Assembly (NCBI GenBank): GCA_030740295.1
Contig: JASLXP010000540.1
Coordinates: 1 to 17,072, forward strand
Source: Planctomycetota bacterium
Lineage (GTDB): Bacteria; Planctomycetota; PUPC01; JACPCR01
Length of the DNA: 17,072 bases
Direction of reading: 5' to 3'
A program made the translations under genes and the position numbers. Of this stretch, positions 1 through 7,138 are shown in pieces. The notes under the pieces are model-generated. The model worked only from the letters and a program-made list of their open reading frames with translations. It did not search any database and was not told the origin of the DNA. How positions within the stretch are numbered: position 1 is the stretch's first letter; every line of letters starts with the position of its first letter.

Positions 1-125
1 TAATCCGTGGGATGGCCTTGCCATCTGTGGTAAGAATCCCTCGGTTGGCGGCCGACGGCTACCGTAGGAGCTTCTGCGCGGCACATGTCGTTTTTTACCA
101 TGCATCCCACGACTGTGGTCGCCCT
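1..125. repeat. Dispersed-repeat fragment with small hairpin downstream of the protease gene
   Basis: No gene is credible here. Positions 11-25 form a tight hairpin (GATGGC, loop CTT, GCCATC). Positions 48-70 carry a GC-rich tract ending CCGTAGGAG that matches 14984-15006 in 20 of 23 bases, so it looks like part of a dispersed intergenic repeat cut by the window edge. A T6 run follows at about 91-96. The segment lies just past the stop of the minus-strand protease gene and could contribute to 3' processing, but no classical hairpin plus U-tract terminator is visible in that direction. Small ORFs across it look like chance. Confidence 0.45.
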
Positions 126-2426
126 TCACTCCTTCCCAAGCTCCGCCTTCAATCGCCGGTGCAGTTCTTCCACTCGCCGAATCTTGATGCTCGCGGGTTT
201 ACGCTTGAGCAGCCACTCGACATCCTTCAGCGAACGCCTGTTGTCGCCGCGGTGGTAGTGGTTGTAGCCCCGCATCATTCGGAAGGAGGGATCATCCGGC
301 TCGAGGGCCAGAAGCACATCGAGGTACTGAATGCTCTGTTCCGTGTCCTCTGAGTTCTGGGCCAGGCCAAGTAGGTTTCGGATCATGCGCATGACGATCT
401 CTTTCCTGGTGCTGGCCTTCAGATCTCCTTTGACCATTGGGCGATTGGTCATCGCCAACACCTTGCGTTTCGCATCCTCCACGCTCATCAGCGCGCCGCC
501 CTCAAAGACATCGATAAGCTGTGGAGTTCCCTTCTCAAGCTTGCAGCGCACCACAAAGTATCGGGGCAGGCCAACACCCTCGATGATCAGGCCGGCGCGG
601 TGGGCAAGTTCCATGTAGATCACTGAGAGTGCGATCGGCAGACCTTCACGGTCATCGATCACTTCGTTCAGGTAGCTGTTCGAAGCGTGGAAATACTCGA
701 ATCGGCTGCCGTGGTATCCCATTTCCTTGAACATGTAATGATTCAGCGCATCGAGTTTGTCGCGCTCTGTCGGCTTTTCAGGCAGACCGGCCTTCAGGTC
801 TTCGCCCATACGATCGAAGAGCTTGAGGTAGGCATCGACCTCGACCTCCCGATTATCCAGGCGAGCGATGAGCAGCCCGATTTTCAGCAAGCTGATTTCG
901 TCCTCCGATTTCTTCAGTTCGTCGAGAATCTGAGTGGAGGTCTGATGGCGATGTACCTGCTTGGTGAGTTCCTTCACGTACGCGATGCGTGCATGCAAAG
1001 CCTTGGATTCTTTGTTCAGGAGAGCGATGTTGATTTCCGGATCGTCAGCGAATTTCTTCACATCCTCGTCCGAGGGAAATCTCTGACTCGAGATTTGCCA
1101 GACGGCCTTCAGGACATTCTCGACATGTTTTGAATTCGGCTGCCGTTCGGATAGGTCGGCGCCCACCTGGAATCCTTTGAACTCAGCGACCGTGTCTCTG
1201 AATTTTGCCAGCCCGATTTTGCCGGCCGTCAGACCTCTATCCCGGGATGTGAAAACCAGGCGATCGTTGACGAAGCACTTGAACTGTTCTTTTTCGAAGC
1301 GGACCCGCAGCCGATTCCAATCGCCGGGTCTGTAATCTTCAGTTCGCCGCTGATCGAGAATCGTCCATGTATAAACGGTAGGGCCATCGAAACGGGTCAG
1401 CCGCAATTGGCCGGCAGTCGGATAAAAACCGTAGTGTTTGTGTTTACCGTCCGAATGAAAGGCCAGCCCGGCCGCGCCGGATTCGTTCTCCATCTTCACA
1501 CTGACCGCCAGCTCGTATGGCAGCTTGAGAGGCTTGGTCTCTGAAAGGCAAAGAGAACGCCCACCGAATCCTCGGCCGGCCGGTTTCACCTGAATTCGGC
1601 CGGCGCGCTGGCGCCAGTCCGATCCAAAGAGTGTCTTCCACTCCCTGGGATTCAGTGCACCAATGGTGAGCCACTTACCTATCTGAATGGGATTCGGTCT
1701 GGCGATTAGAGGCCGTAATGCTTTGGATTCCACCGCGAAACCGAGATTCCGCGTATACGCCGCTTTGATGGTCAGAATGCCGAGCACGCGGCCCTGCCGA
1801 TCGACGACCGGGCCCCCGCTGTTGCCTCGCTCGATAGGAATGGCGAGCTGCAACATCGGAACTCCCTCAAGCTTTCGGTGACCGGAAACGATGCCTTGAA
1901 CCACGCTGTTCTTCAGGCCTTCAGGATTGCCAAACGCAACGACTGACTGGCCATCCTGCACCTTTGAAGATTCCGCCAGTTCGAGTGTTTTCAGGCCCGC
2001 AGCTTTCACTCTGATGATCGCCAGGTCCACTGACCTATCGGACGCGTGCACGGATTCAGCCTGGTATTTCCTGCCGTCCGCGAATTCCACAGTAATTGGC
2101 CGCGCCTCAACGAGCACGTGCAGATTCGTGGCAATCAAACCGTCAGGTGAAATGACGAAACCTGTTCCGAGGACAGATTCTTCGCCCGCTCGCCCGGTAA
2201 CCGAGATGGTAACAACCGAAGGGCGAACGAGTGCGGTGAGCGCTTCGGTTGAAAGCGGTTTGTCATGAGCTCTGGTCTGCTCCGCGACAGAGGCAGACGT
2301 GAGTAGCAGTGACAGCCAGAGCCGGAAAAACGCCACTCGGAGATGCAAAAGGTCTGGAGGCTCTTTGAAAACTGCAAGAGATAATTCCTGAATCCTGAAT
2401 CTGGAGTTCTGAATCTTCGGCACCAT
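126..2426 (-). CDS. Secreted trypsin-like serine protease fused to a LamG/DUF1080-like domain and a SirB1/transglutaminase-like TPR domain
   Basis: The protein is about 766 aa from ATG at 2426. It has an N-terminal hydrophobic signal stretch (about residues 30-50), then an HtrA/trypsin-type protease domain (about 60-235) with a complete triad: His103 in TNLH, Asp134 in SVDLAI and Ser203 in GNSGGP. No PDZ domain follows. Residues about 253-421 resemble a concanavalin/3-keto-disaccharide-hydrolase (DUF1080-like) beta-sandwich. Residues about 465-700 match the SirB1/Transglut_core2 family (motif NSYLNEVIDDREGLPIALS, then GVGLPRYFVVR), followed by a TPR-like tail. The ATG overlaps the upstream dioxygenase stop (TAATG), suggesting coupling. 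GTG at 2447, or a TTG or GTG about 26-30 codons downstream, which would give a conventional signal peptide, are alternatives. Residues after the ATG come from a short imperfect AT-rich repeat. Its role may be in envelope protein quality control. The domain calls are firm, the joint function unknown. Confidence 0.85.
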   Translation of the reverse strand: MVPKIQNSRFRIQELSLAVFKEPPDLLHLRVAFFRLWLSLLLTSASVAEQTRAHDKPLSTEALTALVRPSVVTISVTGRAGEESVLGTGFVISPDGLIATNLHVLVEARPITVEFADGRKYQAESVHASDRSVDLAIIRVKAAGLKTLELAESSKVQDGQSVVAFGNPEGLKNSVVQGIVSGHRKLEGVPMLQLAIPIERGNSGGPVVDRQGRVLGILTIKAAYTRNLGFAVESKALRPLIARPNPIQIGKWLTIGALNPREWKTLFGSDWRQRAGRIQVKPAGRGFGGRSLCLSETKPLKLPYELAVSVKMENESGAAGLAFHSDGKHKHYGFYPTAGQLRLTRFDGPTVYTWTILDQRRTEDYRPGDWNRLRVRFEKEQFKCFVNDRLVFTSRDRGLTAGKIGLAKFRDTVAEFKGFQVGADLSERQPNSKHVENVLKAVWQISSQRFPSDEDVKKFADDPEINIALLNKESKALHARIAYVKELTKQVHRHQTSTQILDELKKSEDEISLLKIGLLIARLDNREVEVDAYLKLFDRMGEDLKAGLPEKPTERDKLDALNHYMFKEMGYHGSRFEYFHASNSYLNEVIDDREGLPIALSVIYMELAHRAGLIIEGVGLPRYFVVRCKLEKGTPQLIDVFEGGALMSVEDAKRKVLAMTNRPMVKGDLKASTRKEIVMRMIRNLLGLAQNSEDTEQSIQYLDVLLALEPDDPSFRMMRGYNHYHRGDNRRSLKDVEWLLKRKPASIKIRRVEELHRRLKAELGKE

Positions 2427-3175
2427 TAAATCCCCCACAGCCCCCACATGTCGTTCGGTATTTCGAATCTGGCTTCATACTGACCGGGACAGGAATACCT
2501 GGCGAACAGGCCCACTCTCGGGCTGGGATTGCAGTTGACCGAGCCGGTGTGAAACAGCCAACTGTGCCAGAAAATCACGTCTCCGGCCTTTCCTGTAAAT
2601 TCGCGGGGTTCAATGTCCTTCATGAATTGTTTCCAGTTCCTGGGATCAGAATCGTACCCGGGTTCCCACCTGAGGAAGCTGCCGTTGATCTTTTCGGGAT
2701 TATCACGGAAGTAATCGCGGGCGTTCAGGTGGCTTCCAGGCCAATAGGTGAAACAGCCCCCATGACTATCCACATCAGAAAGGTAGGCAGTGATGGCCAG
2801 CATGAACGGCCACCACCTCGCCCTCGGATACCCGTCCAGGTGACCCGACGCAGGGAAGTCCCATTCTGCGTCCTGATTCGGCCAGGTGATCGCTGCCGTG
2901 CCGCCGCTTCCGCCTCTGAATTTGCTTTTGCCCAACTGATGCACGGCCCGCAGAATTTCCGGCTGCTCGTCGAAGTGAGTCTCCGGTGACTTTTCATCGT
3001 ACACAGGGTCCGGTATCTCTTTCTGTTTTTCCCAGTTCGCAGGATTCTGTAGATCGCCGTAATGATCGGTGAATCTCTTCTGAAGATTCGTAATGAAATC
3101 ACTGTCCATCATATCCCGGACAATGAGATAGCCGTTATCTTTGAAGGACTGTGCCTGTTCTTTAGAGAAGATCAT
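2426..3175 (-). CDS. Phytanoyl-CoA dioxygenase (PhyH) family Fe(II)/2-oxoglutarate oxygenase
   Basis: The protein is 249 aa and cytoplasmic, with no signal peptide. It opens with the typical PhyH pattern (E-Q-A-Q-S-F-K-D-N-G-Y-L-I-V-R). The iron-binding facial triad is visible: His112 and Asp114 in GHLDG, and His209 in the distal FWHSWLFHTGSVN segment. Arg220 is placed to bind 2-oxoglutarate. WPGSH at about 145-149 is also typical. The family hydroxylates small organic substrates; nothing here identifies which. The ATG at 3175 lacks a clear Shine-Dalgarno. Its stop overlaps the next gene's start by one base, so the two are probably co-transcribed. It is divergent from the pseudopilin gene, with no more than 200 bp between plausible starts. 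PhyH paralogues are abundant in Lentisphaerae, Planctomycetes and Poribacteria. Confidence 0.88.
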   Translation of the reverse strand: MIFSKEQAQSFKDNGYLIVRDMMDSDFITNLQKRFTDHYGDLQNPANWEKQKEIPDPVYDEKSPETHFDEQPEILRAVHQLGKSKFRGGSGGTAAITWPNQDAEWDFPASGHLDGYPRARWWPFMLAITAYLSDVDSHGGCFTYWPGSHLNARDYFRDNPEKINGSFLRWEPGYDSDPRNWKQFMKDIEPREFTGKAGDVIFWHSWLFHTGSVNCNPSPRVGLFARYSCPGQYEARFEIPNDMWGLWGI

Positions 3176-3265
3176 TGGGAGAATGGGGTTAATGGTTGCG
3201 AATCCGAGTTTGAACTTTACTCAATTTTTCATGACCCTGAAAGGAATGGAAAACGTGGACGCCCC

Positions 3266-3403
3266 GTGGCCACAGGCTGCCAGCCTGTCAGCCAAAGAAC
3301 TATTCGATCAGAAGGCTCGAGTGGCACAGAGCGTTGCCCACTCGGTGTTTGCACAAGAAACAGAAGAGACCGGGGTGACAGGCTGCTGGCAGCCTGAGGC
3401 CAC
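3266..3403. repeat. REPIN-like paired inverted repeat with an internal hairpin
   Basis: Two GC-rich palindromic units lie in opposite orientation: 3266-3290 (GTGGCCACAGGCTGCCAGCC...) and 3375-3403, whose reverse complement reads GTGGCCTCAGGCTGCCAGCAGCC.... The left unit also folds on itself (GGCTGCCAGCC). Between them, 3319-3343 is a further hairpin with GAGTGG and CCACTC arms. This is the arrangement of REP doublets (REPINs). It lies at the 5' side of the pseudopilin ORF and, depending on the true start, within its coding region. No target-site duplication was found. Copy number in the genome cannot be seen from this window. Confidence 0.6.
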
Positions 3404-4193
3404 AAGGCTCTTCAAGAAGAATCATGTACCTCGCTGCCGCGGAGCGTCAGCGCTACTTGGCTGCCGCGCGTTCACGGTTATCGAGCTCACTGTCACGCTG
3501 ACGATTCTGGCGGTCATTTTCCTTGCGGTGCATGGAGTCCTTGCTCGCACGCTTTCTTCGAAACAGAAAGCCGAGAAGGCCAATCGCCGGGCGACCATTT
3601 CGGATGCCATCCTTCGACGCATGGCCGCGGACCTGCGCAGCGCATTTATGGCCTCTACTCACGAGGTCTGCTTCAAAGGTGATTCCGAGAGCCTGCATTT
3701 TGTCACCAGCGTGAACTCCCTGGCCAAAGTGGGACAGCAGGCTTCGGCATTCAACAGCGTCGGATACGTACTCGGCAAGAACGAAAAGTCGAGTTATGTC
3801 TTCCGGCTGTTCCGCCGGGAATCCCGCGGTGAGGTCGATTTGGACGAAGGAGAGTATCGAGAGCTGTATGCTTACGCCGGCAGCATCAAGTTTGAGTATT
3901 TGCAGAGAATGGACGGAGAGGACGACCAGGATGCGGTTCAGGTCAAAGAAGATTGGGACAGCATCCGTGATCGCGGCTTACCGATTGCCGTTCAGATGGA
4001 AATGACGCTCTTCTTTCCGGACGGTCAGTCTGCGAATTCTCAGGACACTTTTGCCGAGATGGATGGCAGCCGATACCGCGCAGTTTTCAGGATTCCGGCC
4101 GGCGGGCATTTCATCCCTCATCCGGACTTAAAAGATGATGAAGAGCCGGCAGCAAGCGATGCAACCAAAGGATCGGGACAAAGTTCCAACTGA
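3375..4193 (+). CDS. Orphan GspJ-like prepilin/minor pseudopilin
   Basis: From GTG at 3375 the product is about 272 aa. A type IV prepilin site is clear: A32 | F33-T-V-I-E37, followed by a 20-residue hydrophobic helix (LTVTLTILAVIFLAVHGVLA). Glu5 of the mature protein is conserved, but the -1 residue is Ala instead of Gly. The C-terminal half carries the GspJ hallmark WDS...LPIAV (about 194-206), followed by a beta-strand and an acidic, Asp/Glu-rich tail. GspJ is a minor pseudopilin at the tip of the type II secretion pseudopilus. No gspG, H, I or K neighbour is present. The start is uncertain: the frame stays open upstream through the REPIN-like repeat, with ATGs at 3231 and 3246, but these would give an improbably long leader. 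GTG 3375 has only a weak purine-rich stretch before it. The repeat may have replaced the original start. Confidence 0.72.
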   Translation: MTGCWQPEATRLFKKNHVPRCRGASALLGCRAFTVIELTVTLTILAVIFLAVHGVLARTLSSKQKAEKANRRATISDAILRRMAADLRSAFMASTHEVCFKGDSESLHFVTSVNSLAKVGQQASAFNSVGYVLGKNEKSSYVFRLFRRESRGEVDLDEGEYRELYAYAGSIKFEYLQRMDGEDDQDAVQVKEDWDSIRDRGLPIAVQMEMTLFFPDGQSANSQDTFAEMDGSRYRAVFRIPAGGHFIPHPDLKDDEEPAASDATKGSGQSSN

Positions 4194-4254
4194 TCGGCGA
4201 TGGAGGGGCAGGCAGATGTCTTCGCCGGTTTCGGGCAGTTTCTTTTGAACCAGT
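4194..4254. other. Short convergent gap between pseudopilin and beta-helix genes
   Basis: These 61 bp separate two genes that converge. No strong hairpin or T-tract was recognised, so no terminator is called. Confidence 0.4.
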
Positions 4255-6613
4255 CTACTTCACCAGCATCCAATCCAGTGTTGCGCCCTCTGGGGCCGGC
4301 TCTCCGAAAGCGACCTTGAATCCTTCGGCAGTTCGCTTCGTGATGGCGCGATTGCTTAGCCAGGTCTGCTCAATGAACACCGCGTAGTCCGCGTCCGATT
4401 CGGGAACTGGAAAGCGGACCTCGATCTCTTTCGCGCCCGTCTTTATGGCAACGCCCTTTCCTCTCAGGTTTCTTGCTGGCTTGTCGCCGCCGGAAATCCC
4501 TTTGGCTATGACAGCGCCGCTGAAGCGGGCGTCGCCGCCTTCGAATTTCAGATCGCCGCTGGCTTTATCCACCTTCAGTTGCGCCTCCCTGGCTGGCTTG
4601 CCCGTCTGCTGGGCGTAGTGCCACTTGATGGCCTGTTCATGATTGGGCTGACGGAAGAGGATCGCGGCGTCTGCAAAATCGGCGCGGCAGTCGATACCCA
4701 CATTCGACGCGCAGTCGATGTTCAATACGGAACCGTAGGGCGGTCTGCGGTCCGGCCGCTTGGCGCAGTCTTCGAGGGTGCGACCTCTGCCGCGGATCTT
4801 GAAGCCGTAAGCGCGCTGCACGGGTCCCGCGTTGTAGAGATCGATGAGCCCGGCCGGCCACGCGCCCGGGACTGCATCGCCGACGATGAAACGCATGGCT
4901 TGCGGCTTGAAAGGGTCGGGGCCGATGGCCTGCTTGATCGGGTCGCCCGGCTGGAAATCGGAAGGCGTGCCCGTGTCCGTGTAGGGGGGTGATATAGAGA
5001 GCGTGAGGCGATTTCCCCCGCGGGGTCCCGTCCACCGCTTCTGCCACGTTAAAGACGTACGTGCCAGGAGCGATGATGTAGGAGAGCGGCTTTTCGTGAC
5101 CGTCCCAGGTGTAGTTTTCAGGATCGTAGAGCGTCGGGCTGCACGCCTCCCGCGCACCCCACCAGTATCGTTTGAGGAAAATATCTTTGGTTCCGTCAGG
5201 GTTCTTCTTGAGAGCCGTGATCTCGTACCAGCGGCGGACGATGCCACTCATCGATCCGCCAAACGCAGTGCGCGGCACGAATTCACTCTTCTCGTCAACA
5301 GCAAAGAAACGGCCCACGATGGATTCGTCCCAGGGACAGTTCTCGTCGCCCCGGATCAGACCGCCCATGCGAAGCCCTGCCCGAAGACCCATGGCGCCTG
5401 GCAACACTGTCGTGGGATACGTTTTCCCTTTGTAGGTGTACTTGCCGGTATCCACGGTGTCCCAATACGACTCCGCCGGCACGATGATCGTCTTTCCGGC
5501 AGAGATCCACTTTTTCTTGTTCATGTTGATCAGGGGCCGAGTGCTGGCGAGTGTCTGAGCGTTCTGGCCCTGTTCAAAGATGAGCCGGTTCTCGTTCCAA
5601 TCCACGGAGCGAACCACCCCCTGAAACGAATTGTAGATCGAGTAGATGTATGCGGTGTAGCAGGCGCCGTTCTCATCGCCGCCGCCGGAGTTGACGTTCC
5701 CCATGTAACCGAAACGGGCGTGGTACATGTACGAATCGCCGTGGCCGTAATGATTGCGTCGCATGTAGAAATCGAAGGTCTGATTCGGAGAGTGATAATT
5801 GTTCACAATGCGGATAGCCGGATTGTGCGTCTTGTTCTGCAGGTCGGTCCCGACGGGCCAATCGATTTTCGTCTCCGCGGTGAAGTAGCTCAGCTTTCGT
5901 TCTCTATCGAAACCGATTTTCTTGATGATGATCGCATCGCCGATCCGGTGCAGATACTTGCTGCCTTCCTTCGGCATCTTGGCAGCGACATTCAGGTACA
6001 TGCCCTCGAAGAGCCCGCGAATGTTGTGCACGTAGAAACGCGCGTCCTCTCCCGCCTTGACGGGCAGCGCGGTAACGTCCCGGTAGCTGCACGTGCCGTG
6101 AACAATTCGGTTCTGGATCTCAAGGACAGAATCTTTCGATGCATGGGGCACGCTGTCCCCCCGGCGCAGGCGCAGTGTTCGATCCAGGATAATTCCCGCG
6201 CCGATGCCGGAGTCTCCCGACCCGACGTGCGGGACCCGCAGCACTGCATCGCCACCACGGCGATCGATCACGAGCACGCCCGGGCTGTTCTTCCAGTAGT
6301 GGAGGATGTCGTCGTCTTCCGGCTTGCCGCAGTAGCTTCGCCGGTCTGAGTTTTCCAGCTTACATGCGGGCACGTCCTCGGGGATAACGAGGACGCCACC
6401 ACCGGACTCCGACACAGCCTTCATCGCCTTGGCGAATGTGTCTGCGATTTGGCCTCGATGGCCCACTGGCCCGAAGTCCTTCAGGTTGTGCAATCTCAGA
6501 CCGGAGCGTGGCGGCTTCGCCGGTCCAGCGTCTTCAGCGACTGATACGGTCAGGAGAACATGACATAAGCCCAGCAGACTGACCGAGCGGACAATTGACA
6601 TTCGAAAGGACAT
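4255..6613 (-). pseudogene. Secreted parallel beta-helix (pectate-lyase-superfamily-like) protein, broken by a single-base frameshift
   Basis: ATG at 6613 is preceded by a strong AAGGAGG at 6620-6626 (6-nt spacing) and gives a signal peptide (about residues 1-28, ending SVAEDAG). Next comes the N-terminal signature of the Pectate_lyase_3/GH55-like superfamily (LKDFGPVG...ADTFAKAMKAVSESGGGVLVIPE), then beta-helix-like sequence. At 5012-5019 the coherent frame stops making sense: the upstream frame continues only as Arg/Pro/Ala-rich junk, while the frame shifted by +1 carries a sensible C-terminus to TAG at 4255. Removing one base from the C5 run (5015-5019) joins them as TPRGNRLTLS, giving about 785 aa. 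The C-terminus (VFIEQTWLSNRAIT...FGEPAPEGATLDWMLV) resembles the beta-sandwich tail of large secreted planctomycete-type proteins. The break is either an assembly error in a homopolymer or a young pseudogene. The substrate is unknown. Confidence 0.75.
5012..5019 (-). other. Frameshift site (one extra base in a G5-A3 run, minus strand)
   Basis: On the coding strand the run GGGGGAAA at this point separates two open frames of the beta-helix gene. Skipping one base restores a continuous reading frame. The site is not a canonical slippery heptamer for -1 shifting, and the required shift is +1, so an indel is the simplest explanation. Confidence 0.75.
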
Positions 6614-6619
6614 TTCGTT

Positions 6620-6626
6620 CCTCCTT
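6620..6626 (-). promoter_or_regulatory. Strong Shine-Dalgarno fixing the start of the beta-helix gene
   Basis: AAGGAGG on the minus strand lies 6 nt before the ATG at 6613. It decides the start against the much longer open frame that extends up to 6865, whose extra 84 residues have no signal peptide and cross the PQQ-protein remnant. Confidence 0.75.
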
Positions 6627-6719
6627 AAGATCGGAAAGTGGTGATTGGTCGTCGCACTGTTGAGGCATCTGAGTATGGCCGAGCGCCTGGTATTGGGTCG
6701 AGCGGCAGCATCCAACCAG

Positions 6720-6926
6720 TCAGTCACGCTCCCGCACGTCACACGCGTACAGGAATTCAGCGTGGCGGCTGTACAGGCGGCCGGAGGATACGTTATGTTG
6801 GTCTGGCCCGTGGAACTGGAGCCAGGCAGGTTCCTGCTCGGTCGTGGCCAGCATGCATGCCGCAAGAACGCGTGCGAAGACCACGAGCATCATGTCGCTG
6901 CCGACCCGGCTGAATGGCTTGAGCAT
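6720..6926 (-). pseudogene. 5' remnant of a secreted PQQ-like beta-propeller protein
   Basis: A 68-codon ORF has a signal-peptide-like N-terminus (MMLVVFARVLAACMLATTEQE) followed by WLQFHGPDQHNVSSG. This corresponds to the W-x-Q-F-R-G-P-x-x-x-N-V-S start of secreted PQQ-binding-like (BamB-like) WD/propeller proteins common in Planctomycetes and relatives. Full members usually have 400 or more residues; here the sequence ends after about 25 unrelated codons, so the gene is truncated at the 3' side. The deletion point lies within about 100 bp of the next gene's ribosome-binding site. The assignment rests on one short motif plus the signal peptide. Confidence 0.5.
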
Positions 6927-7138
6927 GTCGTCAACTTAGTCAGGAAAGCGTGCCGGGCGCACGAAACGCGCATCGGATCGAGAAGCGCCTTTCACGATGT
7001 GAAGAGTGAAGGCCCGACCTCATCTTCTGGCTGGCATGTAACCCCAATCGGCTGGGCGAGCCTACGCTGCCGACTGACGAGAGTCAAAGGCCAGGTCGCC
7101 TGCAAGGCCAAAGTCTCGAACGTTGAAAAGGTACACGT
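6927..7138. other. Intergenic region with no recognised gene
   Basis: About 210 bp lie between the toroid-protein stop and the PQQ remnant. The plus-strand ORF running through here has biased, low-complexity translation and overlaps both neighbours, so it is treated as chance. No terminator or promoter could be called. Confidence 0.4.

Noticed and set aside
5012..5019. Programmed ribosomal frameshift in the beta-helix gene
   Set aside because: The needed shift is +1, the run is not a known +1 signal, and the family has no known frameshifting; an indel or sequencing error is simpler.
5003..6349. 448-codon plus-strand ORF opposite the frameshifted beta-helix gene
   Set aside because: No recognisable domain or signal; the minus strand carries the signal peptide, the Shine-Dalgarno and the family motif. 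The ORF is a shadow.
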